From: Naematelia aurantialba
Taxonomy: Eukaryota > Basidiomycota > Tremellomycetes > Tremellales > Naemateliaceae
NCBI GenBank assembly: GCA_021527695.1
Contig: JAKFAO010000005.1
Span: 1,736,001 to 1,800,000, forward strand
DNA length: 64,000 bases
Direction of reading: 5' to 3'
Each line of letters starts with the position of its first letter. Positions within the stretch are counted from its first letter, which is position 1. The translations under genes and the position numbers were made by a program. Of this stretch, positions 11,166 to 23,052 are shown in pieces. The notes under the pieces were generated by a model, which saw only the letters and a program-made list of their open reading frames with translations, did no database searches and was not told the DNA's origin.

Positions 11166-14100
11166 TTAATCGTAAATGGGCAACGGTAAGATCTTGTCCG
11201 AATTGAACAAGAAGTTTCCCGCAAGATCCTCGGCCTCGAGGAATCGTGTAGGGTAAATGACTGCGTTCGTCAGCCTCATCAAGCATATCACCTTCAAGCA
11301 TCACCTAAATGTCCTCTGACCTCCGCGAGCAGCTCCTCCATGTCCTCCTTCTCCCATTCCGCCCATGCCTCTTGCGGCCCACTCGGTTTCTTTGGAGCCC
11401 CGTCATTTTTCCCAGTGGAGGTATCGCTCCTCGGAGATCTCTTGCTTTGTTCGCTACGTCCCCTCGCGTGAGACGGGGTGCCATCAACGACATCTGACGA
11501 TCGGATCTCGCTGCCATGCGCATGCTGACCACTGGCAGCACCGTCACCTTGTCCTACCGCACCTCCACCACTACCGCCACCTCCTGCACCATGAGTGCCA
11601 GGTCCCTCATGTGTCACCTTGACAGGTTCCCCATGGCCCGGTTGTGCAACGTCCTCCGGTCTTTTGTTGTGCTTTTCGGCGTGATTAACGAAGGCTTTGT
11701 ACTGAGCCCAAGAAGTGACGAGGTCATCCGGCTGTGTATGCGATCAGCATGGTGGAGATCAAGAATGTCAACTCACAATACACCGGAAGACCTTTCTGTA
11801 AATCTCGGTGTTATGAACTGCAACTGCAACCCACATGTCTTTCCAGAAACTGCACCAATTAGTTTCTTGTGGCAATGGCATTGCAAACGCACCGATCGTC
11901 AAGGGGGTCATGAAATCGATTTGGATTGATCTTCGGCGTTGGTGTTGGCATGGTCCAAGGTGAAGTTCCAACCTTGGCGTTGAGGTGTTTTCTTAGTGTC
12001 TTTCTGGCCTCCACCGCATCCCGCTCCTTGGTTGACGCGTAATCTTCAGATCGCTTGCTGTCTCTTGTTGGCACAGCATGATCCTTGTCGACCGCGTTGG
12101 CTGGCGCGCCATATACATCGGTCTCTCCCGGCTTGGATTTGATCTTGGGAATATCTCTAGTCTTCCCTTGAGTGTCGTCCACTGTGTCTCCATGCTGTTT
12201 GGCACGGTCCGGCACTTCCGCTTCATCCGGCTCATCGTCAGGTGTCATCGATCCCTCTTCCATCAAATCAAAGAGGGGCTTGCCGTTTGCGTGAGTGGCA
12301 GACGGTCTTCGCTCGAAAATTGTCTTCTCTTCGAGCGTAGGCACTAAAGAAGAGGCGAAGCCAGAGAAGACCTGGCCATCAGGGCTGTAATCCTCACGCT
12401 CCCCAGCTTCACCAATCTCGCCGGAGTGAGGAGCGAATGCCATGTCTGCTTGAGTGACAAGTTCGATGGGCTTGATGACAACATTGCTAGCCTTGTGCAT
12501 ATTGTCGATTGCATTTTCGCTCAATCCCTTTGTAACTGACGCACAATCAGTCGCAGCGCTTCATATGACAAGGATGCCTTGACGTACTCGCAGACACCCC
12601 ACTCTCAAACGTCTGCATGAGGCGCATTCCAACAGTTCTCTTCTTGACCTTGGTTATGCCTCTCAATTCGTCGTCCTCGCCTGTCTGCTCGTGATCGGGA
12701 TCCCAAGTCTCTATTTCATCGGCGTCTGCAACTGGTCCTCGGGACATGAGTTGATCCTCTTCGATGGCATCGACATCGACTCCGACATGCTCTCGCATTA
12801 GGCGCATTCGTAAAGTATGCGCAAACCGCCCCACTTTGAACGGTTTCCCTGCCATTGTACTTAGAGACATCAGCCGAAATCCCCATGACCACAGACGCAG
12901 CGCACCCGTCAATCATATCTGTATCTCGAATCACCGCGACAAGCTCGGAGTCTCGATCTCCTCGCTGACTGCGTTCGTTGATGTTTGCCGACCCGCAGAT
13001 GACGAGACCTGGCGTTCTTAGCGATCGCGCACAGTGAAGGGCACGAGTGACCCACGATCATCGACCACCATGGTTTTCCCGTGTATATATACCTGTTCAC
13101 TAGTGAGGACGCCGCTTTTGAACTTCGACCATCCCCGCAAACTGAAGAATGTGATATAGTCGTCCGGCTGAAAGTACCATGAGCTAGAGTGCTAGCCTCA
13201 GAGCATAAACAGCGCTCACATCGATCCCCTCTTTCCTCAATCGAGAGAAGATACTGTTTGTGCCTCTCGATATGGTACGATTCTGTGCATGTTAGCTGGA
13301 TTCGGGATGGCGCTATAGGACGCATTACCTGGCATTCTAGGATCAGTCGGACGGAACTTGCTTCATTGCTATCAATAGGATAGGTGTATCCCGGCAAGAG
13401 TGGGATCACGATGCACGCCATCCACATGGTCCCTTCCTTGTGAGCTTTGATGATGCGATTCACCAAGGCATCGCCAATCCCATTTTCTACAGGGACCCCA
13501 TCGACAACCGTAGAGGTGATGAAGACTGAGGTTGTCAGCTCCAGACCTGCTCGAAACGCTTCAGAATCAGCTCACATTGGTTCTCTATGTATATGAAATG
13601 TTCGGACAGCTCAATTGCTGCCGAATACATGAGCACTCCGATGTACATCAAACTGCTCAAATGGGAGCCCACCTTTGCAATACGCATTTTGAATGCTATG
13701 CTCGATCTTGGTCAATGTACCCATCGACCAAGGTCCGACACTCCGACAGATTTGGACCTCACATGTGCCCTGGAGCTTCAGATCTTGCAGTTCGCGGTCT
13801 GTAAAGTCTGGAGGAGGAAGGAGAAACGGCATCTGTCGCTTGTGATTCTTTGTACGGATCAAGAGATTCCATCTGGTGCAAGTACGATCAGCACTTAGTG
13901 ACATACTCTGAGTGGAAACCTAGCATACCTGGCCACAAAATGACGACAAAGGTCCCTGGCTGGTTGACCAACGATCTGCAAGCCGACGTCGTGCCATGGC
14001 ATCCTGGGTACCTTTGATCGATCAAACATATCATCAAATGGCTTGTCCAAGGCAGAGTACTCCATCACGCGCTCGTTGGCATAGTCCTTGCCTCGCCAAA

Positions 14101-17100
14101 CTGGTCCATCCGGTCCGTCCGGGGCAGAGTGATCCTCGTCAGTAAGAACGTGCTGCGATGTATCCCAACGCCCGTAGCATCTGCACCAAGTAAGCTCTTC
14201 AGAAACTAGACAGGGTAATGAACTGACAAATCGAGGCCTCCCATGAATGCAATGGTCTCATCGATGACACACAGTTTTTCGTGATGAGACCAATAGAAGG
14301 TACCGGTTTGGAAATGCGATGGGGATCTTTGAACCATGATGTTGGAATGGAGATTGGTCAGGGTACGCTTGGTATATAGGGAGTCGACAGGGGTGGTTTT
14401 ATCGGATACCTCATTGCTGTTTGGGTGAGCACTACCTCCATTGAACTTTCACACGACAGCTGACTAGATGATGATGAAGATCTTTACGCCATCTTCTGCT
14501 TTCCGCTTGAGCAGGTTATCTAGCCGATACCGCTCGTCCCCTGGTCGGCGAAGATAGAGCTCGGGTGATATCCACCAGTCATGAATATATATTCTGTCCT
14601 TCGCCATGTTCATCGCCCTGGAGAGATTCCAGAAGTAGTCCCTCTGTTCCCGGTCAGGGAGCTCACGTATATGAAGCGATGCGTTACTTACCCCGTCGAC
14701 CAGCCATTGGGCAGCAACGTTCACTCGCAATGGGGCGAAAGAATCGAAACGGTTTCTTCCTGTCCACAAACTCTGGGCCGCGATTCTCTCCATGGAGACA
14801 ATGAACTGGTGCATTTGTCGCTGGATTACTCAGTGACAGCACTTGGTGAATAACTTGGTACTCACAGCATTTCTTGCAACCAGCTTCAAACGCCGCTGTG
14901 AATTATGGATGAAGAAGGTATGTTGACTAGCGTGAGTCTCGCCATCGTCATTCATGGCTTGAGCACTGTTGCCTTTTCCTTCACCGGCACCAATCATCAT
15001 CTCTTGAGTCATGGGGTTCTCAATGTCTACCTCATCTCTTAGGTCGTTATCCGCCCCGGGAGTGCCTTTGATCCTTATAGATCGCAAGGGTGATTTACCG
15101 GACAGAACATTCATGCCGTGTCGGTAGACACGACGAGGTCGTTCGATGGAGAAGTCGGTGTCGAGAAGGAATACGTCGTAGAACTCTGTCTACCGCATCT
15201 TTAGCCGACGTGAGACGCCAAATGACGCAGACTCACCGACTCCGGCCCGTCCGTCGCTACAAAATAGCTGTCACGAACAATAAACCATTTTGGACTCCTG
15301 GAATGCATCCAGCTCGTAGGGGTGAGACCAGGTTGGTTTGAGCGTCGGCTGGCGTTTGAGCCGGGGATCTTCAGGTATCCGGCTTTGCCCTGGAAGCCAC
15401 CACGAGGAGCAAGAGACAGCGTCAGGGAGGACAGCTCAAAGAATTTGCACAGGCGATTAGATTCAGGCCGAAAGATCTGATTCCATTAGTTCACATTGTC
15501 AGGAAACAGTTGGATTCCACTGACAACAGCACGGATCAGCTCTACTAGGTATTGCTGCAACGCGTCGCGACTGGCTTGAGCATATTCGGACTTCCCGACG
15601 GGCTTTTCCTTTCCAGATTGGTTGGTAAACTTATTCAAGTACGGAATGCCTAACAAAGTCAGCCCATGAATGAACAAGCCACATACTCATTCTGGGGAAC
15701 TCTGGGATCTCGACCTTGCGGGATGACCGTAGGCCTGCGACGCTGGAGCCGAAATTCGCCGCCTTGTAATGAGCATGGAGGGACAAGAAGTCTCTCAGTT
15801 CCCTGTATATCACCTTGAGAGCATCAGTCAGTAACTCAGATTGGTTGGCTGATCACTCACCCATTTCACAGCACCATCACCATACTCGCATTCGAGCTTG
15901 AACATCTCCTTGCCCGTCGTTTCACTTCCCGCTCTGATGCCTACACTGTCGCCGACGCGAAAGCGCAGATTTCCAAGCAAAACAGGAACAGCCCTATTAC
16001 CTTCATCGTCCCGATCCAGCCACGTTTTGAGAATCATCACCGGCAACTGGCCCGCTAGAAGCTCAGTCGTGATTGGTATAGAAGCGATCACCGTGGGAGC
16101 CATGGCGGAGACCTTGCCACCTCCAGGGGTGGGCCCTGAGCTTGTAGGATTCCGAGATGGCACGACCCTCTGGCGCAGCATTGACCAACGCCTCACAGCT
16201 GCTTCGTGCGCTTCAGAGTCTTCCGCGTTGCCATGAGGAGATTCTTCCTGATGGGCCGCCGGGAAATTAGGTCGAGCAGGATGAGGATCACTATCGGCTC
16301 GATCACGACGAAACGACGACCAACGAGGATTGAATTGAGGTTTGGCCTCGTTTGCACTCCTCCAGTTTCCATCAGAAAGTGTTCGCCCCATTCCTTCCTC
16401 ATATGCCTGTTCGTGCATAGATGTTCGCTCCTGTACTGACGATGGTCGTCGCGAAGGACGAGCGGAATGGCCGGGAGGTAGTTCATCTTCGCCATCAGGA
16501 GTGATATCAAGAATGGGTCCTTTCTCTGGACCCCTGCCTTTGTCGATGTATTGTTGGTGATACTAATCCGTCAGTACGAATCCCTGAGCGCACCACAACC
16601 TTGAACTTACGTGTATGTGGGGGATCCTGGGTGAGAGTTCGATCTGATTTCTAGGTCCAGGAGCCTCTTCGCCCTTCACTCCCGCAAGAGTTTCAGGCCG
16701 GTTGCCTGCCTCGTCGGTGAGCTGCCTGTTCTCCTTGGCGTCTCTGCTTTCCAGCCTTTCTTGAGGGTCAATACCTCCACCCTCATCCAGCCCCTCGGCC
16801 GCATCTTCAGTCCCATCTTTCCCATTTCCATTCATCCCGACGCTTTCAACATCCGAGTCATGTCCGCGATCTCTCCGAACGCCAGGGACATGCCCGAAAT
16901 CCCCACTCATGGAGTATCGCCTAGGCATGTCCACCTGCCGTTCCTCTTCAGGAGAATCGACCAAGCCGCCGTCACCTGCCAACTGATGTCCATTGCTAAT
17001 CTGCCTCTCATGCCTCCCATTCTCTCTCCCTTCTGCTCCTTCCTGGTCTGCCCCCGGACTTGACTGTCCATCTCCAGTTGCGTTTGACGGTATCGAGCTA

Positions 17101-17336
17101 CTTGAAGACTGCCGGGACGCTTTCCGATGCGCGTGGCCGTTTGGCCCGGCATGGTCTTCCCTCCATTCTTGAGTGTTTCGCTTAAGGCCAGTAGAAGGGA
17201 GACCTTTACTGGGACCAACACTCTCTGGGTCGTCATTAGGAGACTGGTCACCTGCAGCATGCTGTCGGGCAGCTTGGACGATACCGGCAAACCCGGTCCC
17301 TATCTTCTGCTTGCCTGACCCAGCTGGACCCCTCAT
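11166..17336 (-). CDS. PLD1: Phospholipase D (PLD1/Spo14 type) with PX domain
   Basis: Hydrolyses phosphatidylcholine to phosphatidic acid and choline at membranes, in vesicle traffic and, in yeasts, sporulation. Roughly 1,700 residues. The N-terminal 300 or so residues are Ser/Glu/Asp-rich and probably disordered. A PX-like phosphoinositide-binding domain follows (KWVIYRELRDFLSLHAHYK), and then PH-like and core regions. The first catalytic motif is HHEKLCVIDETIAFMGG (HxKx4D). The second is IHGKTMVVDDR followed, across an intron, by LVICGSANINERSQRGDRDS. After the core comes a long polar tail of several hundred residues, ending LPIYD at TAA 11166-11168. The start at 17336 (MRGPAGSGKQK) was preferred over an in-frame ATG at 17621 because the sequence between them is a CT-rich tract that reads as a Ser/Leu/Phe repeat and looks like 5' leader. 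About fifteen introns are required. Confidence 0.92.
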
Positions 17337-17906
17337 GCTGAGTGCAGCTTTCAGGAAAGAAGGAGAAGAATGGGAGAGAAGAGAAGCGTAGGAGAGAGAA
17401 ACAAGGACAGAAAGAGAAGCAAGGAAAGAAAGAAACAAGGAAAGGCTGAGGAAGGTCTCTGATGCGGTCTCATCACCAGATTGACGTCTAAGCCACGTGG
17501 ACTGAGATCCACGTGGTTCTGTCCTGAAACACCTTAGGCACGAAACACTGACAATCGACGAGGCGAAAGCCCTGCTTTTGCTCTTGTACACATTGCCACT
17601 CCCAACTCGTTTGACAGGCATTCGACCTGTTCAAGGGCAAAACTGTGAAGGAGGTAGACGAATTAGGTGAATGGTCAGCCAACACATGGGATTGAAAAGG
17701 ATCAAAGGAGTGACACAGCTACCCCCTTGATTCTTCGTGGGTATTTCGAGCGCAAGGCGCAGCTCGGAGATGAGAAAGGCTTGATCAGAGAACTGTAACC
17801 GTTCCTTCATATCACTTTTCTTCCAAATAAGTTTCCTATCGGCTTTCCTATCGACCTGAACAGCTGGCTTCGTACTGGCGCCTACCCTCAAAACGGGTGC
17901 TCTCGC
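17337..17906. promoter_or_regulatory. 5' flank of PLD1 with CT-rich leader
   Basis: Holds the promoter and probable 5' leader of the phospholipase D gene. On the minus strand, about 17340-17460 is almost pure pyrimidine (TTTCTTTC, TCTCTCC runs), a common feature just upstream of start codons in basidiomycete genes. No independent gene is seen. Confidence 0.5.
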
Positions 17907-19073
17907 TTGAGACCGTCTCCACGAAGCTCTTCCAAAGTCAATATTGTAGAGGAAAGCTTGAGCGCTTGCGGCTACGTGCTAAACAGTATGTATCAGTATG
18001 ATGATATCTGGGGACACAATGAGCCTGTCTTTACACTTTCGCCTGAGACGCTCAGCAACCGCCTGACTGTCTTGCATACGAATGTGCTAGAGTCAGGCAA
18101 GGGTTCCTTCAGTCTCTGTGATTGTGCGCTATAGATAATATTTCAGCAATTCCCGGATTCAACATCCGGGGATTTGTCATACCACCGTTCCTCGATCTCT
18201 TGAGATCGATCTTACGTACCTCCCGCAAGACCTGCCACTGGTCCTGTCGGACCAAGGATCATCGAAAGTGGGGAAGGAAGGAAATCAGCCAGGAGGACAT
18301 GGACGTTGGTCTCATCGGCTGGCCCTTTCAAGGCGGGGGTGATCAGCTGTTGTAGAAAATTCTCCTCAGACTTGCTCATCAATCCGTCAGTGTGATACGG
18401 CAGTCGGAAAGTGCGAAAAGATGAGCAGCCAATTCTAGTTGTCGACCGTGATCGAGCCTGAGGAGGCCGCCAAGTTCAAATGTGAGTCAGGCGCTCCTTC
18501 ACGGCTGCCACAGTAGCTCAACGAGCCAGATATGCTGGACGTGGATGGGAAGGTGGTCGTTCCTCTTCCATCGGCTATTGGCTTTGGGCTCGATTGTCGT
18601 CAAAGCTACTGTGTTTCCTGAGTGGTGTTCGGACTGGCTTATACCCTGACATCACTACATCGTAAATGTTTAGCTCACTACCATTATCGATTCGCAAAGG
18701 CCTTCCAGGAGTAGTCGATACGCTAGCGCCTTGCAGCCCTGCCAGGTAGACTACAGCGATACTACAGCGATCTTGCGTCGATTCTTTCGATTTTCACTGG
18801 CCTACCAGATGCCACGGACAACGTGACAGGGAACGACCGCCTCGCCGAACAGACTGCCACACATGGTGTGCGTTTTGCCGAGGAACATTGGTGTCTAGAA
18901 GATACGCAGGCATACATGCTGCGCTTGCAGCTCGAATCGGTGACATTTCAGTCGCACTCCAAACGCATATTCTGACCAAACAGGTACAAGATGACCGAGA
19001 TGCTTGGAGCTACGAGTATGATCCGGCAGACGAGGTCGCACGGAACCAGACCGAGTTTGCCCCAGACGAGTAG
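17907..19073 (+). pseudogene. Degenerate CAP10-type glycosyltransferase (GT90)
   Basis: The translated blocks follow the order of fungal CAP10/GT90 proteins, such as the capsule-associated xylosyltransferase-like proteins of Cryptococcus. They are YQYDDIWGHNEPVFTLSPET (about 17998); MDVGLIGWPF (18299); LDVDGK (18535-18552); WSFLFHRLLALGSIVVKATV then FPEWCSDWLIP (18554-18646); PCQVDYSD (18737); FTGLPDATDNVTGN; and GVRFAEEHWCLEDTQAYMLR (about 18859), then DDRDAWSYEYDP and a stop at 19071-19073. The blocks are not in one frame. A one-base shift separates DVDG from WSFL near 18553. A TGA (18647-18649) stands where the family has Trp before HHY. Another shift lies near 18765-18775. The 44-nt intron at 18940-18983 still looks intact, so decay is probably recent. 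Family match is from memory of the motif order. Confidence 0.75.
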
Positions 19074-19278
19074 ATGCCGGACGTATTGTATGAGACATGG
19101 GTTGGAGGACCATATGCTTGGATAGGGCGGCAGAGAAGCCAGCAAACCTATGGGCCGTCGCTGGCGACACCTAGGACCAAGAGCTTTGCGCGACCACTTC
19201 GTGTGACAGCTGCGGGCGGCGGCAGGAGAGGCTGCCGCTATAAGGCGGTCCACTTGATGAGAGGGTAAATTCAGTCGT

Positions 19279-20094
19279 CTAGACTTGTCGGTTTCCGTTA
19301 TCTAACGCGGCGCTTGATGACGGAGCCGCACCATCGTCGTCTCCAGTCGAGCTGTCTTCCGAGTCTTCCGACCCTGATGACTCTGAAGTCACGTTGTCTT
19401 CGCTGTCCTTGTCGGATAAACGCTCCGCTGCTGATGCTGGTAGCTGCACTTCTGGCCCGAGGTCGGCATGACTCGCGCCTTGCTTGACGTCGAACACACC
19501 CAGTCCTAAGTCCTGTGCATCATCAACCGCTGCACCTACGAGAGTCTCAGACTTCTCCCGCCGTCGTGTTGTCAAGGATGAAAGGAGAACTGTCTATCCT
19601 GCCGCTCTGATTGCGCATGATTGGCCCATGCCGCAGCTGGACGGACACTCACCATGGCGATGACTCTCTCCTGTCCATCTACATTCTCCACGTCTACGCT
19701 TTGCGGGTCCTGTTTCGCCCGTTCCAGCAGCTCGGCATTTGAAGATTGCATCATCGGAAGGAATGCTCGTGCCCTTGCCAAGACTGTAGACCAGACACCT
19801 CAGTTTCAGCTAGGTAACTGTAGACAGGCTGCGGTCAAACTAAGCCACACACGCACCATCGCTTTCTGCCACATTCCAGGTCTTCATATCCTTGGGTCGA
19901 GTGGCATCGCCTGGTAGCACGAACGATGAAGCTGGCTGGAGGGTCGAGATGGAGGCGAATAGGCCACCTGGAAGAGAACCGGCGCTCAGCGTCGCTCGTA
20001 ATTCTGCTAGTAAAGTCTCACCTAACCTGGCTTGCCTCTCCTCAGGCGACTCGATATCAAGCATCTGCCGCGTCGACGGTGACTCATTGGGCAT
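19279..20094 (-). CDS. NOPCHAP1-like (DUF4598) box C/D snoRNP assembly factor
   Basis: Small acidic nuclear protein resembling NOPCHAP1 (human C12orf45), a cofactor that links NOP58 to the R2TP chaperone during box C/D snoRNP assembly. Three exons give about 200 residues. Exon 1 starts MPNESPSTRQML and is polar. Exon 2 carries FLPMMQSSNAELLERA and VDVENVDGQERVIAM. Exon 3 begins after a GCACAG acceptor with DLGLGVFDVKQG. The combination FLPxM...N...VDIENxxG...IxMDLxLGVF(D/E) is the family core. The C-terminus is a Ser/Asp/Glu-rich acidic tail ending NGNRQV at TAG 19279-19281. The start at 20094 is the first ATG that keeps the exon compact; an in-frame extension to 20226 is possible. The yeast counterpart's role is inferred by family only. 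Confidence 0.68.
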
Positions 20095-20832
20095 CGTTCC
20101 TTGCAAGTCCTGTGAAAAGGTGTTGCAAAAACGACGACAGCAGATGGAGGAAGAATGAGACTGAAAATTGGCTGTGCGGTTGAAAGCCGGCTCCGCAGTT
20201 TGCGTTTGCGCATCATTCGTCCTCACTATGGCCTCGTCCTCTCTGAGTTACAACATGGAGCTTCAACCAGATACACGGCCAGCCAGCATGCTGGACTGAC
20301 CCGGCCGTGCCCGCAACATAGTTAAGCAATGCGCCGGCCCACCTCATTGAATGTCTTCATATCCCTCACGAGCTGACCGCCGCTTTCGAACAAACGCAGC
20401 AGGAAACGAAATTGCAACTCCATAGCACGGGTCCATCACTTACTGTGCTGGTTGGTTGCCCGGAGAAGCCAAGAATGGGAAGCATGTGGTGACATTGCTT
20501 GTGAATCTTTAGACTGCCGCCAATTGGCTATTACGCTGTAGCTTGGCATCTCCTACTCCTCGCCAAGAGATCCCACCGCTGCCCTCGTTTGACTTTACCA
20601 GGTATTTACACACGCAACTCCTAACCTTTGCGGCACGATAAGGACATTGGCTACATGTGATTGTGGAGCCTACCAAGCCGAGGCAGCTTTCTCTAGACGA
20701 GAACGCCTCTGGACACCACGGGAGCATCGATAAGGGCGACTTGGCGTCTTGGCGCAGCAAGTCGTGTCTGTCTTAAAAGGGTCTACCTGGCCAGACATAG
20801 ATGAGTCTTCATCCACTCTTCGCCCAAATACA
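20095..20832. promoter_or_regulatory. Divergent promoter region, NOPCHAP1-like / POT transporter
   Basis: A 738-base gap between divergent start codons. It contains the 5' leader of the POT gene and both promoters. No open frame with recognisable content and no RNA gene was seen. Confidence 0.4.
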
Positions 20833-22820
20833 ATGAGTGAGTAATCTGCTCTGAGCAAGATCAATCTGACCACCATAGGTTATCCCAACGCGACCGAAAC
20901 GTTCCAATCTGCGCCCTTGCCGCCCACGGGGCTGCCGACTCATGAGATCGAACCTGCAGTAATGGTTAAAGAGAAGGTCGACTTCCACTCTGACGGGGAC
21001 GTTCTCGTCACGGCGGCCGGCAATATCGAGGCAGACGACTATCCCACTGACGAGGAGATGACGTCGTTGCGCAAGATCTCTGCACCTTTGCCATGGGTTG
21101 GCATCTGCATGTGCTTGATCGAGTTTGCGGAGCGTGCTTCTTACTACGGCTCGACGGGGCCCTTCAACAACTTCAGTGAGCGCCTCGCTTTCATGTACAG
21201 GATCAAGCTCATGACCAAGTCAATCGCGGCCTGCCTGTCGGAGGCAACGGCGCCGGCGCTGTGGCGCCTGGTGAAGCCGGCCTCAACCAGAGTGCAGGTG
21301 CACTTGGTCGAGGCTCGGTGGCTGCCTCTGCGTTGGTCAACATGTTCACTTTTATGGCGTACGTGATGCCGATCTGGGGTGGTATTGTTGCGGATACCAG
21401 ATGGGGCCGTTTCAAGACCATCTGCGTGGGAACGGCGGTCGGCGCGATCGCGCATGTCTTGCTTGTCATCCCGGCCATTCCAGCTGTCATTGCCAACCCC
21501 AATGGCTCTCTGGGCGCGTTCATCATCTCGATCCTCGTCCTGGCGTGGGCCGCGGGTTTCATCAAGCCTTCTCTGGGCCCACTTCTATGTGATCAAAGCC
21601 CGGTCAAAGTACCCACGCTGAAAACGCTTGCAAGCGGAGAGCGTGTGATTGTCGACCCGCAAGTCACGGTCGAGCGCTACCTACTGATCTTCTACTGGTG
21701 CATCAATGTCGGCGCATTCTTCGCCCTCGCCACCACCTACTCTGCGCGCTTCGTTGGATTTTGGCTCGCTTTTTTGCTTCCAGGCATCCTGTACATGCTC
21801 ATGCCGATCGTGCTGGTCATTGTCAACAAGCGGTTGTACAAAGCGCCTCCCCAAGGGTCGGTCGTCATCGAAACCGTCAAGGTGTTCCGCGTCCTGTTGT
21901 CGAACGGTGGCTGGCGATTGCTATGGAAGGGCGGCAATGCGTTCTGGGACCGGGCAAAGCCCTCGTATATCCGGGAACGCGATGGAACGCTCGATCTAGA
22001 TACGGTGTTTTGGGACGACAAGTTTGTCGACGAGATCAAGCAATCTCTTCATGCGTGCGAGGTGTTTGCCTTGATTCCTATCTTTTCCATGGCCGACGGT
22101 GGCATTGGGAATTCGATCAACTCGATGTCAACAGCCATGGTGCTTGATGGTGTCCCGAACGACCTGATCTCAAACTTCAATCCGCTGTCTATCATTGTTG
22201 CGGCGCCGATACTCAACTACGGTCTGTACCCCCTGATGGCCAAGATAGGGCACCCGCTCAAACCCATGACACGAATGTGTATTGGGTTTTTACTCTCGAC
22301 CATTGGCTGTATCATCGCTGCAATAGTACAATGGCGGGTATACAAGACGTCGCCGTGTGGCTGGGACGCTTCGACTTGCAACGAAGTCTCGTCTGTTTCC
22401 CTGTGGTGGCAGATCCCCATCATCGCCATCCCGGCAATTGGCGAGCTGTTTGTTAATGTCACATCGTACGAACTCGCCTATACCCGTTCTCCCGCCCGCA
22501 TGAAGGTGAGCACCATTCTAGACTGTTATGTGCATCGTGTGCGGCTCACATGTCGCCAGGGCTTGGTGTACGCCCTCGCACTGTTCAACGCCGCCATTGC
22601 AGCCGCCATCTCGCTTGCCCTCGCCAATGTCATCCAGGACCCTTGGCTCATCTGGCCATGGGTCGCGCTCGCCGTCACTACCTTTGTCCTTGCGTTTGTT
22701 TTCCCGACGTACTTTAAGCACCTCAACGTGCCGCTTTCCAATTTTGCTGACCGAGGTCGTATGGAGGGAAGGGAGCAGCCACGAAAGTTGGCAGAGTTGG
22801 AGGACAGGGTTGTGGCGTGA
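20833..22820 (+). CDS. POT/PTR2-family proton-coupled peptide transporter
   Basis: Plasma-membrane importer of di- and tripeptides driven by protons. About 600 residues. The coding part of exon 1 is only ATGA: a 42-nt intron (20837-20878, GTGAGT...CATAG) splits the second codon and leads to SYPNATETFQ. The first membrane segment has LIEFAERASYYG, the ExxER proton-coupling motif of POT proteins, followed by GPFNNF. The second intron joins to INRGLPVGGNGAGA, which restores the conserved loop before GLNQ. Later segments include YWCINVGAFFALATTYSARF and ELFVNVTSYELAYTRSP. An intron at 22506-22559 is 54 nt and free of in-frame stops, so its retention would add 18 residues. The end is a charged tail, ELEDRVVA, at 22818-22820. 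About eleven or twelve membrane segments are visible. Confidence 0.9.
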
Positions 22821-23052
22821 GGAGTGCCGACATGTTGTCTAGCGTATGAAGGGGGATATACATCATCACAGCGTAGATTGTGGAGCGATGCAGCATGGAG
22901 ATCGATAAGCCGGACCGTGTACCGCACTAATTGCTGTTGCGGTCTCCGCGAGATGGAAGTTACACTCTTTCGTCCGGATTCTCTCTTTTCAGGTGCCCGA
23001 TTTCTTCTTGTTCTGCAGCGCCATGTCGACAGTGTATCCCTGAGGAGCTGCC

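Noticed and set aside
17337..17621. N-terminal extension of the phospholipase D gene to an ATG at 17621
   Set aside because: The extra residues come from a CT-rich tract that looks like a 5' leader, and they add a meaningless Ser/Leu/Phe stretch before the polar N-terminus.
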